Assembly (NCBI GenBank): GCA_038025085.1
Contig: CM076147.1
Coordinates: 42,678,766 to 42,742,765, forward strand
Direction: 5' to 3'
DNA length: 64,000 nucleotides
Origin: Tetragonia tetragonoides
Lineage: Eukaryota; Streptophyta; Magnoliopsida; Caryophyllales; Aizoaceae
The notes under the pieces are model-generated. The model was not told where the DNA came from, searched no databases, and saw only the letters and a program-made list of their open reading frames with translations. The position numbers and the translations under genes are program-made. Positions 1 to 13,775 of this stretch are shown in pieces. Each line of letters opens with the position of its first letter. Position 1 is the stretch's first letter.

Positions 1-2500
1 TACTATTGTACTCCGTAGATTAGTATTAACTGATTATTGATTGATGACTAACCAAAATAACCAACCAACATGTCTGTTCAAAATTTTGTGCCTATAAAAA
101 GGTGGCTAATGCCACACTCTGAATAACTCTTATAGATTTTGTACGCAAAAAAATCTGTAAAAGGTTAGATTTAAGTATGAACCAGTGCAGTCTTTTTAAC
201 TGTGTTCTGCTCTTACATGTTTTGATATACTGCCATTGTTTTCCTCTACAAATTTTGCTCTTTAAAGATCATGTTTGACAATGATGACAATAATCTACAC
301 ATTGATAACGACACTCATATACTGAATTGGTTCTGGCTTCTTTGAAATGCAGGCGTGGACACTTGCAACCACCATCCGCTTAGCATTCTGTTAATGCAGG
401 GAGCAAAATTCGGTAACTTCTCAATAACTATTTCAATTTGTATATAAGTAAATTGTTGAAATTTGCTTAGCATTCTGTGTAAATGCCCAAATCTTATAGT
501 TGATGTTTTGTTCCATCCGCACTAACAAAACAGAAACCTCCCAATTGGTAAATAGTTAATTTTTTTTGTCATTTGATTTTACCAATTTAACATTCTAATC
601 ACTGAAATGGTGAAAGAAGTAAACTCCAATCAAAGTTAATGACCGTGCGATGTAGTTCAACAAATCAAAGTCGTGACTGTTTGAGCAATCATTTTTACTA
701 TTGTAAACACAAACATAAGGGAACAACCCAAATAATAGTCCCTACTTAAATGTCCCTGTTGACTAATCAATCTAGCACCAAAACGATTTACCAATACAGA
801 TCATAATGTTATGTGATTTGTGAACATCATGGGAAAGCTTTTGTATTCTGGACAAGGAAGTTTATGATCTGGAGAAAGAGTAAGCTCATCGGTTTCATGA
901 TTCTTTATCTGTTTTTAATGTTTCCCTTTTGTTATTTTATATTAGGAACAAAGTTGCTGATAATTAGAATAGTCCTCATTTATGCTCCATTTGATTTGAT
1001 TTTATCCCTGGATTGTATTTGCAACTTCTTAAGTGCTTTGACTCTGCCTTGACAATTTTTGACGAATTGTGAAATGATCAGAGATTATGTCATCAAATTT
1101 GTAAAGGTAATTGATTAATTCTCTCATCTTTGGTTTGAAATTAATGACAATTGATTGACCTATTGTTTGTTCTTCAATTACAAATACTCTGAATCTGAAT
1201 AAAATCATCTCAGTAAATGATTCATATGCCCTCACTCATCGCTAATTAACTTCTCTTGGATTCATCTTCTACACATTATGATATACTACTTACTTTTGTG
1301 CATTTTATTTATTTATTTATTTGTGTTCCTTGATTTTTTCATCTACATTTCTTAATCTATCCAGTTAAACCATAATTACTCTTACTGATGCCCTTTTTAT
1401 TCTCCTCTCAGCTTTATTTTCTGAAATTTGTCCTCATTCTTTGGTTCACATTCCCTGGTTCCAACCCAGATTATTAATATTGATTAATTATCGTCTTCCT
1501 CTTTCCAGTCATAGGCTTATCTAATTGGCTGTTATGTTTTTCACAAAATGCTGCGGATTTTTCTGTGGTTGATGATACATAGCAAGAGGAATTGTGACTG
1601 AAAGACCCATTATAGAGCAAGTGTTCGAGTATGTTATAGGAGGGTGAATGATTTATTATTTTTTAGCGTTTTTTTTGTGAGAAGACGGGGCTGTTATAAT
1701 ATGAGGAAAGGAAAAAACTTTTGTGGAGTAATGATTCTAACTTAATAGTTTTTTTGTTTTTGTTTTTGTTTTTTTTGTTTTTTTTTTTTTCTGATGGTTT
1801 CGTATAATTTGCATTCAATTATGAACCTGGCCCCATCCAAAAAGAAGTAATGAACCTTAAAAGTTTAGATTTACTTTTCAAGGGAACTAAACATTTAGTT
1901 ATCAAGAATAATCTTAAATGTTCAAGATTATTTGGTGTGTTGGCTGTCTTTTCATTTCCACTGAACATTTAGTTATTGCATTCTGGGTCTCATTGATTTA
2001 ATATATATGACATACTGAATTAGATGGGTGGAGTTTTTTCATAGGTTACTCTACAGGATACAATACACTTATATGAAATGAGAGTACTGACTCACTGCAA
2101 TATGAATCTTGGCATAAAGATGATTGTTTGTCCATTATTAAGCACTATCACAAGATCATAAACCAATCTGCTGGCATGGTTCCAGTTTAAGACCCGTTTC
2201 CAAAAGATTTATGTGGGGCGATATGTTTAAGTTGGAACTGCCAAGAGTGCCAACACCTAAGAACCTGAAGCAACCTGAGAGGTATAAATTGTAGATCTAT
2301 ACAAGCAAAAAGTTTTTGGATGGGGCATGTTGTGTTTGGAAACAAGGGTTGTTGATTGGTACAAGCTTGAATAAAAAAGGGAACTGACTTTCGCTGACAA
2401 TTGCAACAAGCTGAGGAAGACAGCCCTTCAAGTTAACATGGTTAAAAGGAGCTACAAGCTTGAGCTGAAGAAGGACGACCATCAAGTAAAAAAGGGGCCA
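1..2500. other. intergenic / no recognisable gene
   Basis: The open frames here are short and have no recognisable family motifs. The plus strand is T-rich, with a few GT/AG-like sites such as 'tgcag' near 350. It could hold introns or 3' sequence of a gene to the left of the window, but I cannot support any exon. Confidence 0.4.
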
Positions 2501-2723
2501 ATCAACGACGGAGATTAGCAGTATCAGAAACAGATTCCTCTATATGTTTTAGTGTATGATCGTTTTTTATTTTTCATTAGTAAATATAAATTACTCCTAA
2601 TATTAGTCATAGCTACACATAAAACGCACTATAAAATAATAAGGCAAACACGTAAAAAAAAAATAATAATATTGTGGTTAATTAGTACTGTAGTTTATCA
2701 AATGATTAACCAAAAAAAGTCTT

Positions 2724-2753
2724 ACCCGTGCGACGCACGGGTGCACACACTAG
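2724..2753 (+). mobile_element. Helitron-like 3' terminus
   Basis: A perfect 9-bp palindromic stem (2724-2732 and 2734-2742, core cccgtgcg/cgcacggg) is followed after 7 nt by CTAG at 2750-2753 and then T. This is the classic plant Helitron 3' end: GC-rich hairpin, short spacer, CTRR, insertion before T. The 5' TC end was not located. The AT-rich DNA from about 2540 up to the hairpin probably belongs to the same short non-autonomous element. A second end with a closely similar hairpin lies at 47122. Confidence 0.6.
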
Positions 2754-2754
2754 T

Positions 2755-3990
2755 ATACCCTTAAAAAATTAACTGTTGATCTTTAAATCATTAATTTCTT
2801 TTTCACAAAAACTTTTATAAGACTATCTTTCTACACGAAAACTCGTATGAGGCGGTCTCAATGTGAGGTCCTTCTAGTAAGGGGACATCACCCTGAAGCG
2901 CTATCATAAGAGACCTTTTGATCTTTCTATAACCTTTCGTGAGACGGAAATTACTTTTTAGTGAAATAATTATCACAATTCAAAATAAGTGACCTCAATA
3001 TTTCTTAATAGTGACCCGTGACTCCAATTTATTGTGAGTTGGTGTCACACAATACTTACTATTTTTTTTTTGAAAAGCTTATTAACTGATCTCAACTAAC
3101 AAATTTTAGTGCACTCTAGTCTCTATCATAAAAAGTAATTCCTCATTGTTCGCCAAAAATTTGAAATACTTAAGGTGTTTTTCTGACACAAAAATTTTAT
3201 GAAATATTTTCATCAAAGAGGATTACTAATCATTAAAAAAATAACATTGACATGAAATATGAAAATAAAAAGAAAGGCGGGTATTATTATTTTCATTTTT
3301 ATCTCAAATTTTATTTTGTTAATTAATGTTAATTATAACGATTATGTTAATCTAATAATTAGATAAAAATTCAAACAACTACAAGACTATCCAAATAAAT
3401 AGATATGAAATTTATACTCAAATCCTTAATGCCTTAGTGGTCATTTTAGATATGCTACGAGCTAATAATGAATCGTTGATTTGTCATGTTTTTTACATAA
3501 ATATAAAACCAACTATTAACCAACAGTCGTCATTAAACAACCAACTATTAATGTCATCGTACATTTTTACTAAACAGGTTCAATATTAGACTCATTTCGA
3601 AGTTTGCAGTTAAATTTTCCTAACGACACATGTATCATTGTGTATATATGGGTGAAAATGGTGTTTAAGTTATAGATTACTACGATAGCTGAAATTAATT
3701 ACACTTAATTTAACTTATCCACATTGCACTAAATTTAACTGAACTTAATAATTGATGGGCGTAAAAGTCTTAATATGTCACGTTGGTATTATAAAAATAA
3801 ATAATAACTAAAATATGAAAAAAATTTCACTGACGTTGAGAGAGAGAGAGAGACCAGAAAAGACACAACAAAGCAATAGAACACGGTAACTCATGCAACT
3901 AAACAAAAGGCTTTCTGGATCGGTACAACGAGCTTCAACCTCTGTGAAGCAAAGCAAGGGCCTTGCGACTTACACCTCGACGCCTCGTAT
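2755..3990. other. AT-rich intergenic
   Basis: No coding potential was seen. There is a short (GA)n run at about 3840-3852. The sequence is A/T-rich with many short direct repeats, probably old transposon debris. Confidence 0.4.
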
Positions 3991-3991
3991 C

Positions 3992-4560
3992 TAGGAATGT
4001 AAATGGATTCATGATCCGCGGATACTCGCTTCATCCGAATCGAATATATGGATTAAAACCCGATTAAATGGATGATGGAGCGGATGACGGATGGATCAGA
4101 TGGCGGATGGAGCGGATGATGGATGAGATTTGTCATCCGCTAACCCGATCCGCGAATCCATCCATCACCCGTTTAGATATAAAAGTGTAAATAATTATAT
4201 AAAAAAGATATCAAACCTATGTTACATTTACATCTTAGTTTAATTTTACTTGTTTTCTAATTTGTATTGTTATTATTTAAACTAAATTGTGTTATTTTTA
4301 TTGTTACAAGGTAAAACAATCGTATATGAGTTGAAATTTTTTATTTGACTACTAATAGTTTTATTATAGTTGGGTTTATTTATTGTTTTTAGTCCATAAA
4401 CCGTTAAGCACCCGATCCATCCACTAATCCGCGGATGACGGACGGATTGGATATGGATTAGATGGTTCACCGATGACGGATGGAGCGGATTGATTAGATG
4501 GATTTCGCGGATGGAGCGGATGATGCTCCACCCGATCCAAATCCAATCCATTTACATCTC
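3992..4560. mobile_element. MITE-like element with GGATGGAGCGGATG subterminal repeats
   Basis: The left end reads taggaatgtaaatggatt and the right end aatccatttacatctc, which are imperfect terminal inverted repeats. Both ends hold many copies of 'gatgacggatggagcggat'-like motifs, on either side of an AT-rich core (about 4180-4390). Repeat-rich subterminal regions with short TIRs are typical of non-autonomous hAT-like MITEs. No clear 8-bp target-site duplication was found. The short ORFs across it are repeat artefacts. Confidence 0.5.
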
Positions 4561-4586
4561 ATGTCATGTCGTATCGCGTCGGTCGG

Positions 4587-4607
4587 CCCCCCCCCCCCCC
4601 CCCCCCC
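4587..4607 (+). repeat. poly(C) tract, 21 C
   Basis: An uninterrupted run of 21 cytosines, unusual in this AT-rich background. It lies 27 bp beyond the MITE right end. Its exact length is likely to be uncertain in any assembly. Confidence 0.85.
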
Positions 4608-5720
4608 ATGTTTTGTTCATTTAAATCTTTGCGACACATGCTGTCCATTTTTTATAAATTCAATCCTCAAATCAAAAGAAGGCAATGACCTACATATCGA
4701 TGCTCATGGGGTTAGGCTGTGCACGTATGACATACCTCCAAAAGCTAGCAATCCAGACAAAATCTTCAGTATCTTTTATTTTTACACAATATTTATTTAT
4801 TTTTTTTAAAAAAAAAATTAAATTTCGGACCATTTTATATATGTTTTTCATATTGTTTGTGGGTTAAATTTTGTTAGGTTGATTTTGCAAAACTTAATGG
4901 TTTTCGTTAACTTTTATTGATCGTTGTTGATTTATGCCGTAGTATTCAGAGTTTAATTTTGTTTAACTGATATGTCCACATAGGAGATTGATGGAAATGA
5001 ATCATTTCACTGCATAATGCTAATATAGATAATTTTCGATTTAGATTGATAGAATAATGTTTAATGTACACACCCCCTCCGACTTTGTTTTCATTTATTG
5101 AAACTTCAATAATGATCATTACGTGGACAAGTGACATGTTTAACAATTGTTTTCGAGACTTCTAAACTATAGCACATACGAAAATGAAAAAAATAAAACA
5201 TTGCTATAAACTCTGACACAAAAGTTTTCAAAATCATCACGTAAATGCAAATCTAGAGAGGTAGTACTCAAATTTAGAGTATTACTTAATTTGTACTCTT
5301 AAACGTGTATACTTGTATGCGAATGATTGAACTTTAAAGTATTTTTAATAATCCCACTTTGAACTTCGAATATTGAGGCGCATTTCCTATAAACCACAAG
5401 TTTTATAGGACTTAATACTCCTTGTTATCTTCATCTTGTGTAAATCACAAAAGTATTAGACTTAAATCAAAAACTACAAAAAAGTTGATAAAAGCCATGG
5501 CCATGTATTTTGGGTCATTCAAGTAAGTTGACCCGCCCACAACCACCAGTAGAACCCTAAAGTTTTGGAATTGGAGGGAGAGTTCAAAATTTGACCCCCA
5601 AGTCCCCAAACACCATCTACCAAAATTCCAAAAAGTGACTCCCTCGTCCCTCATTTTCATTTTCCCAACCCGCCTCTTTCTCTCTCTTTTTCAAAACTCA
5701 AATCTCAAAACCCCAAATAT
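4608..5720. other. intergenic
   Basis: No gene was recognised. The last part (about 5620-5720) becomes C/T-rich and leads into the microsatellite leader of the next locus, so it may be promoter or 5' leader. Confidence 0.35.
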
Positions 5721-5729
5721 CTCACTTCC

Positions 5730-5795
5730 CTCTCTCTCTCTCTCTCTCTCTCTCTGTCTTTCAACTTTTTTCTCTTTCCCTCCATCTCCATTTCC

Positions 5796-5846
<51 letters not shown>

Positions 5847-5962
5847 ATCTTATAAAACCCTCACCTCACCATTGTAATCCTCAAACCCATCACATTCACA
5901 TCTCACTTCTACAAACTCACCCATTCTCTCTCTCTCTCTCTCTCTCTCTCCCCTCTTTTCTC
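5730..5962 (+). repeat. (CT)n leader microsatellites
   Basis: Several CT runs lie just upstream of the ATG at 5978. Long CT tracts in 5' leaders recur in this window: before ATG8 at about 32850 and, on the minus strand, before the MYB at about 41820-41980. They probably sit in the core promoter or 5' UTR (the plant Y-patch type). Confidence 0.7.
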
Positions 5963-5977
5963 TCTCTCTCCTCAAAA

Positions 5978-6334
5978 ATGAACAGGAGAATCCGAGTTCA
6001 CTTTAACCGAACTCACCCTTTCAGCAAATACCTAAAACCCGGAGCCTTAGCCCAACTTCGAGACTCCAAAATCAACGCCAGATCTCATATACTAACACAC
6101 CGTTTCACTCACCGAGTTAACTCGCCAACTCGTTCAGTACCATCATCATCATCCCCAACTACTCAAGAAACCACCATTAATACCCAGACCCAGATCGAGT
6201 TATTGTTGCCCGAGTTTCCCACTTTGGATTTTGGGCCCCGGTGTTTCGGAAGAAAAAAGCTTGTTGCTGCTAAGATCGTAGGACCCATTTCAATTTCAGA
6301 GCCTACTGTTGGTAGTAATTTGCTTGTTCATTGA
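5978..6334 (+). CDS. small basic protein, function unknown (118 aa)
   Basis: Single-exon ORF starting at the first ATG after the CT-rich leader. It codes for a 118-residue protein with an Arg/Lys/His-rich N-terminus (MNRRIRVHFNRTHPF, then YLKPGALAQLRDSKI), a Ser/Thr-rich middle and a C-terminal stretch with LPEFPTLDFGPRCFGRKKL. I see no transmembrane segment or signal peptide. The compact layout and leader look like a real small plant gene, but I do not recognise the family. The next coding region on this strand (S40 type, 12491) lies 6 kb away. The ORF could be its own gene or an upstream ORF on a very long leader transcript of that gene. Confidence 0.6.
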   Translation: MNRRIRVHFNRTHPFSKYLKPGALAQLRDSKINARSHILTHRFTHRVNSPTRSVPSSSSPTTQETTINTQTQIELLLPEFPTLDFGPRCFGRKKLVAAKIVGPISISEPTVGSNLLVH

Positions 6335-9300
6335 ATAAAATTATAGTAATATAAATAATTTTAATTTTTTTTTGGGGGAGAGTGTAGGAGATTTGTAATT
6401 TTTGTTGTTGAGATAAGATTGATCTACCTGTTGCACAGTGTTGTTACCCCAATTGTTGTTCATTAAATGAAATAGTGAAAAAAGAAGAAATCTTTATTGA
6501 TCTTGGTCTCATTCGATCTTATTGGATATAATTATCGTTTTGATTGGAGTTATTTATTGTGTTCTGTAATTGAATTCAACTGTTTATTGCAATTATATAG
6601 TGAATGCTTATGACGTGATTATTGATTGCGCCACCAGGGCTGAGTAATTGATTTGTGGGTAGTTATATATATGGTGTGATTATTGGAGGTGTTAATTTGT
6701 TGGAGTAATAATTGGATTTTTCTGTAGATGCTGATATTTATGGTATTAGGGTTTTGCACTAAATGGAGACCTAATTGATACGGTGTCTTTAACTCCTAAT
6801 TAACCAGTGGTATTATTGATTTTTGGCTGAGTTTGTATTGCTAATGAACATTTCTATTCACCAAATTTGATTCAATTCTGCTCTCAATACCTTTCATGAA
6901 TTGACAGTAGTAGAGATGTTAGCTGTGTTGATAGATTTTCATTCCTACAAAATATGCAAGGTCTCCCAAGGAGTCCTTGTGATCTTAGTTTCTGTGTTAG
7001 TTTTCATTGTACTTTCTAAATTATGCATGATGTGTAACTCGAGTGGTTTGGATTGATATTATACACCATTATCTATTACTTGGTAGCTTAGTAATGGTTG
7101 GGTTAAATGTTTCAAGCATCAAGCGACTTGTAGAGATATTCTGAGGATACTGTCCTGAGTCCTGTGAACCTGTAAATTGTTATAGCTGTATCTTCAACCA
7201 AATATCTGCAATATACCTACGACCTACCCCTTCCAAACTTGGGTGCCCTCACCTTTATACACCCGGGATCTATGCTTTGCATACATGACTAACCAAACTT
7301 GACCAATAACTTCTTTTGGATTATATGTGAAGGTTACGTTTGCTGGTAATGTGTTGTACTTAGGTTCCTGAATAGTAGCAAGATCTTCACCAGCCAATTA
7401 ATAAGTGAAGATGTATGGATTGATTGGAAGCATTGTTGGCACGAGAACTAACCTCATATCTGTTGTATTGACTATGCTGCTCTTGAAAGAGTCATTCTTA
7501 TTTCACAGCATTTTGTGTCTCGCCAGTTACCTATAACAGATCCCTGTGTGTCTTACATATAGGCATTAGGCTGTAGTCAACTTCTTCATCTTGAGATTGC
7601 TTTATTGAGGAGTGCATTGTTGCTGAAGTAACATCTTAGACGTATTTGTTCACTATATGAATGCAGACTTGAGAGAATGGACCTATTTAAGCTGACACAA
7701 TGACTTTCGGAGTGGCTGCTTGAGAGAATGTCCCTCTTTAAAAATGAAAATTTTGAATTCTTTGTGAAACACTTGAAATCATGCACAATTTAGTAATGTG
7801 CAGCGAGGTGTTGGTGGCATCTTAGGATTCTTAGGTGCTCCAATGTTTAATGACATGCTGCTTTGGTCTGTTCTGTGCTTGTGTACATCTGTCTGTGCTC
7901 ACCCTATATAAGGTGGTTTCTTGCCAGATAAAAACCGACTGTTGCATCAGTATGTCTTCTATATAAGATCAGATTTCCATTAGAACCAATTTGTTTTTCT
8001 ATTTGTCTTGGTCTTCTCCCAAGCTACATGTTTCTGTTAAATCAATAGTTACAATACAGTATATCTGTCATTGGTGCAAGAGTTAGGGAAGCTTAATGTT
8101 ACTGTGAGATGGGGTTAGAAACCATAATCATCTTGATACTCCATTTCTTTTGGGTGTTCTTGTTCATACGCGTTCTCTCAGTCCTCGTGTTTCTATAATA
8201 AATCTCCAAATTTTAGTCGTCATTTTCAAGTGGAACATTCCTTCTACTTAGGTTGGGCTGGAATTTCTTATCGCTTGTTACTTTCTGTTTATGTATCTCT
8301 GTCATTGAGCTGGTTCATTAAGTTGTAGTGTACTTTTCAATAAATGAAAATCTGTGTTGCTTCGGCTCTGAGAAAGGATTGTATCTAGTATAAATCTATG
8401 CATCTAGCCTCAGTATCTATGGAGCTCTTTGGTTCCGATATATGCACTTCCGTTGCAAAATGTGCATGCCCTTGATAACAGATCATCAGTATATTAACCT
8501 TTTATGGGGTTAAGAAAAGAAAACTGTGTAGAGATTATCTATAGTATTCTATTTGGTCATTGGTATGCTGCCAATTTTCTTCGAATGTGTTCTGTCCCTC
8601 TCCATTTGGTGCAGTGACCATACTTCCGTAAGTATGGTCAGATTTCAGAACTTTACACTGCAGGACAAGTATTCTGCTGCAGCAAATTGATTACTATGAC
8701 ATCTGAGGGGGTATCTACTGTTTAACTTTAGAGGAAAACCAGTAGCTAAACAGTGACATATGCAGAATATCTGCATTTATCTTCTAGTGAATCAACAAGG
8801 CTTCAGCAGATCTACAAAGAAATCTGCTATATTGAGGTTTGTATGGAAATTTTAGGCATCTTAATAAGGATTTACATAGAATTCCTGAGTCCTGACCAGA
8901 TAGTTCTTTCTGCAGGCACACTCTAACTGAAATCTCAAGTTTGTGGGTTACTCAAGGATGGAAACTGGGAAAGTCCAGGTCAGAGGGCGTTAATGGTTAC
9001 AGATAACAGCTGATTTTGTGCAAGTCTTCTCAAGAAGATGGTTTGTACAAGCTCCCTCTTTTTTCACACTGCGTGGAATAGCATTTCTCAGTTTCGGAGT
9101 GACGGGAGTACAACAAGAGGGGCCAGAGCACATCACTTGTAAGTTATAACTGTGAATGTGGACACAGGTGACACAGCTTTTCTGAGGGGAAACCAAATCA
9201 AAGTAATATCTCTTTTAGTTTACTTATGTATGCTCCTTCTCATATCGGATTTGAGTATTCTTGCATTATGTGCTTGCTTCATAATGATACTAATACATAT

Positions 9301-12300
9301 CTGGATACTTAACAACCTGAGTGATCACACTATTTAAATGTGTAGAAATCACTTTTTAAATGTCTTGCTTTTATTCCAGCTTATTTTGCAGTCAATCACT
9401 GAGCTGGTTCCTGGCTCTTGTTCTCCCTCACAAACTGAAAGTGAAAAATATTGTTAAGCCACATAGTGTAGAAAGATGTTCCTGGAGCATGTGGGTGATG
9501 ACTGATGTGTGAGCTCAAATTCGCATTCCATATTTCCCTGTTTCTCTGTCATTTGTGTACTAACTGGAGTTGGACTTGAACTTTACTTGACATGAGGATG
9601 TGCTTTGAAGTGAATACTAGGACATCTACTGCTTCATTTAGAATAGTTTATTGGACATTGGACAGTATACATGGAAGAATTTGTGAGGTTCTGGTAATAA
9701 CTAGCTCCTACTTGCTTGCCAAGGTCTTAGAGGATGGAGCACCTTTGGTAGTTTCTATTTCTATATTTACCTCTTTCTGCATGGAGATGATCATTGGTTT
9801 TTATTGTTCCTAGCTGATAAAATCTTATATAACCTCTTTTATGCCCATGAAGTGAGTATTGGATATAACGGGTGAAACATGTGTGAGCTCGATTTGCAGG
9901 CCCTTTACATGGTACTGCTTTAACAATTTTGTTGTATTCTATTGGGTCATAGTATACTGCTGTCCATTCCTCTGCCTCTGGTTGTGCATATATTGCAAGG
10001 ATCTCTGGGAGTTTGGCCGAGTGTTTAAATTTGGGTCCTTCAGTGAAACGACTACTAGGATATCTGTGGGCATCAAAAGGTTAATGTCAAAAATCGTAAT
10101 GTCTAATTGAACTGTAGTGTATATGAAAGCAGATTTCCGTGAATTCAAGTAGTTTTATCAGCTCCCTTTAGTCCATTAGCAAGATCTAACAGGACTGAGA
10201 ACCTTCAGGAGTTAATCTTGAGGCTTGTAGTTGCAAAAGGGTTTACACAGCAGCATTAACTGAGCATTTGCAGAAAAATTTAATTATTACCCCATAGTCC
10301 ATAAGACATAGACTGGTCATATAAAGTATGTCTGCTGGCAGAATCGATAGGGGATCTCATAGGCAGCCAATTATTGAACAATGCAAGTTCTTGCACGGAG
10401 GCAGTTCAGACCTTTTTCAACTGTTTTTGTAATGGTAGTAGGTGGATGATGCTTGACTATCAGCATTGTTTCTTGATATGTGCAAGTTGTTTTTTGTTCC
10501 TGTTATTTGTTTTGTCCTTATTCTTTAATAACTACTAGTAGTTTAAACTGCATTTAGTATGTTCACTATCATTATCAGCCTTGTATTTGTGATGGTATGT
10601 GAAATTTCTCAGGGCATAAACACCAAGCTAAGTCCAAGTCTAAGATGAAATGGTCCTCTAAGTTTGTCATATTCTCTTATGTACTTCACAGGGATCCTAC
10701 TACGTATACTGCTTACATAGTACCATTGTGAAATGATCTTTACATGACATATGCACAATAAACCTGGTTCGTTCATTTTACCCTTCTCATGGTGGTTTTT
10801 AAAAATCTTGCGAGGTCGTTTTCATGCGGAGACAGTAGCATGGAAAGCTTGGCATCTTGGAAGTGCTTAGAAACATCGAATCGAGGTAAAGTATCATGTA
10901 TAATTTGTTTTGTTTCTTGGTGGGTAGATGCTTGAGTGACTAAAATTTTTTCCTGAAGTTGACAGAATGGTGTAAATATGAAAAACAGTTAACTTGTTGA
11001 ATTTTCTGCCATAGTCACTATTTTCTCTGGAATCTTACATCTTCACCAAAGCAAATGACAGTAACAAAGTTTGTCTTGGCTAGCAATCATTCATGGCCCC
11101 AAAGTGCAAAGTAGGTAAGACTGCCAGTCACCACCAGCAAGCATATCCCAGAAACTTTTGAGCCGTCTTTTGTAGACATAATCATGTGGAGGCAAAATCT
11201 GATGGGATTCCTTAGGGAGATTCTTTTTTCTTAGTATTTTTAAGGAATATAATACAGGAGAAAAATATGTCATGCATCTTTTGGTCTTAAAATATTTTGT
11301 GTTATCATGATGGTAAAACTTTTCCTTTGTCAATTGTCACTGAGATAGTGAAATGCTCAATACTTTGAATGGCGGCCACCTTGTGAACCCATTTATGGAA
11401 GGCTGCTTATATGCTAGTCATAATAAAATTGGAATATTTCGTTTCTGTAATAGTACAAGGTTTCCTGGAATATTATTAACTTATATCCCTTTCCGCATTT
11501 TTCTGATAAACTTGTATTTCTTTTGCATAATTTATGAAATGGGTTAGTGGTTTACTTAGACAAGTGGTTAAAATATTAGTGGGTAGTAACTAGTAAGTAC
11601 CCAATTAGTAAGAGCATTAATGATAGGAAGAATTTGATAGGTAGGCAAGGTACATGAACTTTCTGTCTTTTCAAGAAAAGGGAAAAAGTCTACTATAACA
11701 GGAAAATAATTGTAAGAAGCAACTGGGAAAATGTGAATGGAAAGAAATTAATTCTCTCTTATTTTTTATTAAACAACCTTGCTTCATAATAATAATACTC
11801 CTAGTAAATTAGTAATGACTTGTGTCAGCATTATAAATTTTGAGAACTCAAAATTACAATTGTCTTCCATTACCAAAACTGTCGAGATTTGATGGAAAAA
11901 AAGGTGCACTAATCTCAATGAGTTACATTATTGAAAAACTCCATATTTTAGTACTGTTTTTGTTTTCATTCAACAAACATGTAGCTTGTCTTGTTTCATT
12001 CTACTTGCCCAGTGATTGTCAGTGTATGGGATCACTCATAGAAGATTTTGACTGCTGTGTAATTTTTCTGTTGTTAAATAACAAATTCCAGGCACACTCC
12101 AGATAGAGCAAGCACCCCCTCATCTTTAAATCTGCAAATCAGATTATCAGATACAGGTATGCTTGATTCTCTCAGACCATAGCCATCTTTAGATCTTATG
12201 AGAAAAATGAGTGCTTGAATTTGGTAAATAGTCAATTTACTATAGTGTGCTAATTTATGATTTGACTTTTGGAATCTCTTGCCTGTACTTAATTTTCATT

Positions 12301-12490
12301 GTTTTCATATATATTTTTCTATTCAGATGCTGACCTTGTACCCATTGTAGGAAAAACTTGTTTAATGCACCTCTTGGTCTATTGGCTTCTGGGTATTGCT
12401 GGCAAATCCAAAGGAGCAATAATTGAATTCTTCCTATAAGAAACCATATTTGGTGGGTTTGCTCTGTTGTGGTCATTTGAGGATCCTGTA
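6335..12490 (+). other. 6-kb gene-like stretch without coding ORFs
   Basis: No ORF with family motifs was found. The plus strand is T-rich with scattered GTAAG and TGCAG sites and few transposon signatures, like intron or leader sequence transcribed left to right. It may be a 3' UTR of the 118-aa ORF, long 5' UTR introns of the S40-type gene, or a non-coding transcript. A TTG-initiated extension of the S40 ORF to 12467 is not supported as coding. Confidence 0.35.
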
Positions 12491-13105
12491 ATGGAGAACA
12501 GGCATGGTTTCATCAACAAAGGTGGTAGCAGTCATTGGAGGCCATACAGAAGTGAAGAATTCCGGGAGGAAGATGTGTGGGATGTGATCAACGAGGACAG
12601 CGAAAACTGCTTCAGCAATGGCAAATCCATTAGAACTACTACAACTACTCCACATTCAATCTCGAGACGCCTTCCAAGTGCAGCAAGAATGATTCCAGTA
12701 GCACAGAGATATCAAAGCCATAGTAATGGTGATGAGCCCGAAATGATGCAGCATTCAGCACCTGTTAACATTCCTGACTGGTCCAAGATATATGGGAAAA
12801 ACACAAAGAATGATGGTACTTTGTCTACACACCATGATCATAAGTATCATGATCATGGTGATGATGATGTCAGAGGTGATGATGATGTCAGAGGTGATGG
12901 TTCAGTAGAGAGTGATGAAGACTATGTTGATGATGATGATGGTGATGATGATGGTAGATTACCCCCACATGAATGGCTGGCTAGGAAGCTTGCAAAGAGC
13001 CAGATTTCTTCCTTTTCTGTTTGTGAAGGTGCAGGTAGGACTCTTAAAGGGAGAGATCTGAGCAGGGTAAGGCATGCTGTTTTGTCGAAAACCGGTTTCA
13101 TTTGA
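12491..13105 (+). CDS. S40/DUF584-family senescence regulator (204 aa)
   Basis: Intronless CDS of 204 codons. The C-terminal block is the family signature: [20 protein letters not shown], then [18 protein letters not shown] and a terminal LSKTGFI. An upstream block [15 protein letters not shown] and an N-terminal [11 protein letters not shown] motif also match the S40 (Senescence_reg, PF04520) layout. Known members are small nuclear plant proteins linked to leaf senescence and stress; the biochemical activity is not established. A His/Asp-rich segment of about 45 residues before the C-terminal block includes a 15-bp tandem repeat (GDDDVR twice), which lengthens the linker. I chose the ATG at 12491 because upstream in-frame sequence has only a TTG and no conserved residues. 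Confidence 0.88.
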   Translation: MENRHGFINKGGSSHWRPYRSEEFREEDVWDVINEDSENCFSNGKSIRTTTTTPHSISRRLPSAARMIPVAQRYQSHSNGDEPEMMQHSAPVNIPDWSKIYGKNTKNDGTLSTHHDHKYHDHGDDDVRGDDDVRGDGSVESDEDYVDDDDGDDDGRLPPHEWLARKLAKSQISSFSVCEGAGRTLKGRDLSRVRHAVLSKTGFI

Positions 13106-13775
13106 TTGTATGTCGAATATATGCAGATCTGGTGTGGCATCAGGATCATGTAGGGAGTTTTTCTTTGTAGCTTCCTCTTTTGAGGACTTTTTAAGTAAGT
13201 TCCTGAATTTGTGCTAGTGTTTGTAAAGTTCTGCAGATTTGGTTAATTCATTGTTGCAAGTTGAAGATTGTTGCATGATGAAGATTGAAGGCAATGATCA
13301 GTTGTAATGTTTTTATACAGAGCTCGTCGCAGACTTGCAGTAATGTTTCCTTTGGTTTGTGTACAGATGTTTTTTATCACTGTTAATTTGTAGCTAATGT
13401 GGTTTAGCCATGATAATGGAAATTTCTGATTTCCTTTTCATAGGAGGCTCAAACTCAAACAGAAATCTATCATGTTGCACCACTCATATCAATCCGGATC
13501 CTCTGTCGTAGTCTCGTAGAGGAAGATTAATTCAAAGCTGAAACATTTCCAATCTTGACACTGATCATCACACTTAATCCAGAATGAAACCACAGTTAAA
13601 ATAAACTAACAATCACATATAGGGGCTTGATCAATAAACAGCATCCAAATGACCTAATCGAGTTTTATTAATTAGACTTCTAGAAACTTAATTAGACAAA
13701 TTAAAATAAAAGGATCATCACCATCATCACCATAATGCTTCGCGGTATTGCGAAATTCAGTTGCAAGCTCTTTTA
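13106..13775. other. 3' UTR and convergent intergenic region
   Basis: The first 250-300 bp are probably the 3' UTR of the S40-type gene. The rest separates it from the convergent F-box locus on the minus strand. No separate gene was seen. Confidence 0.4.

Noticed and set aside
12467..12490. N-terminal extension of the S40-type protein
   Set aside because: The extended frame begins with TTG, not ATG, and adds no conserved residues.
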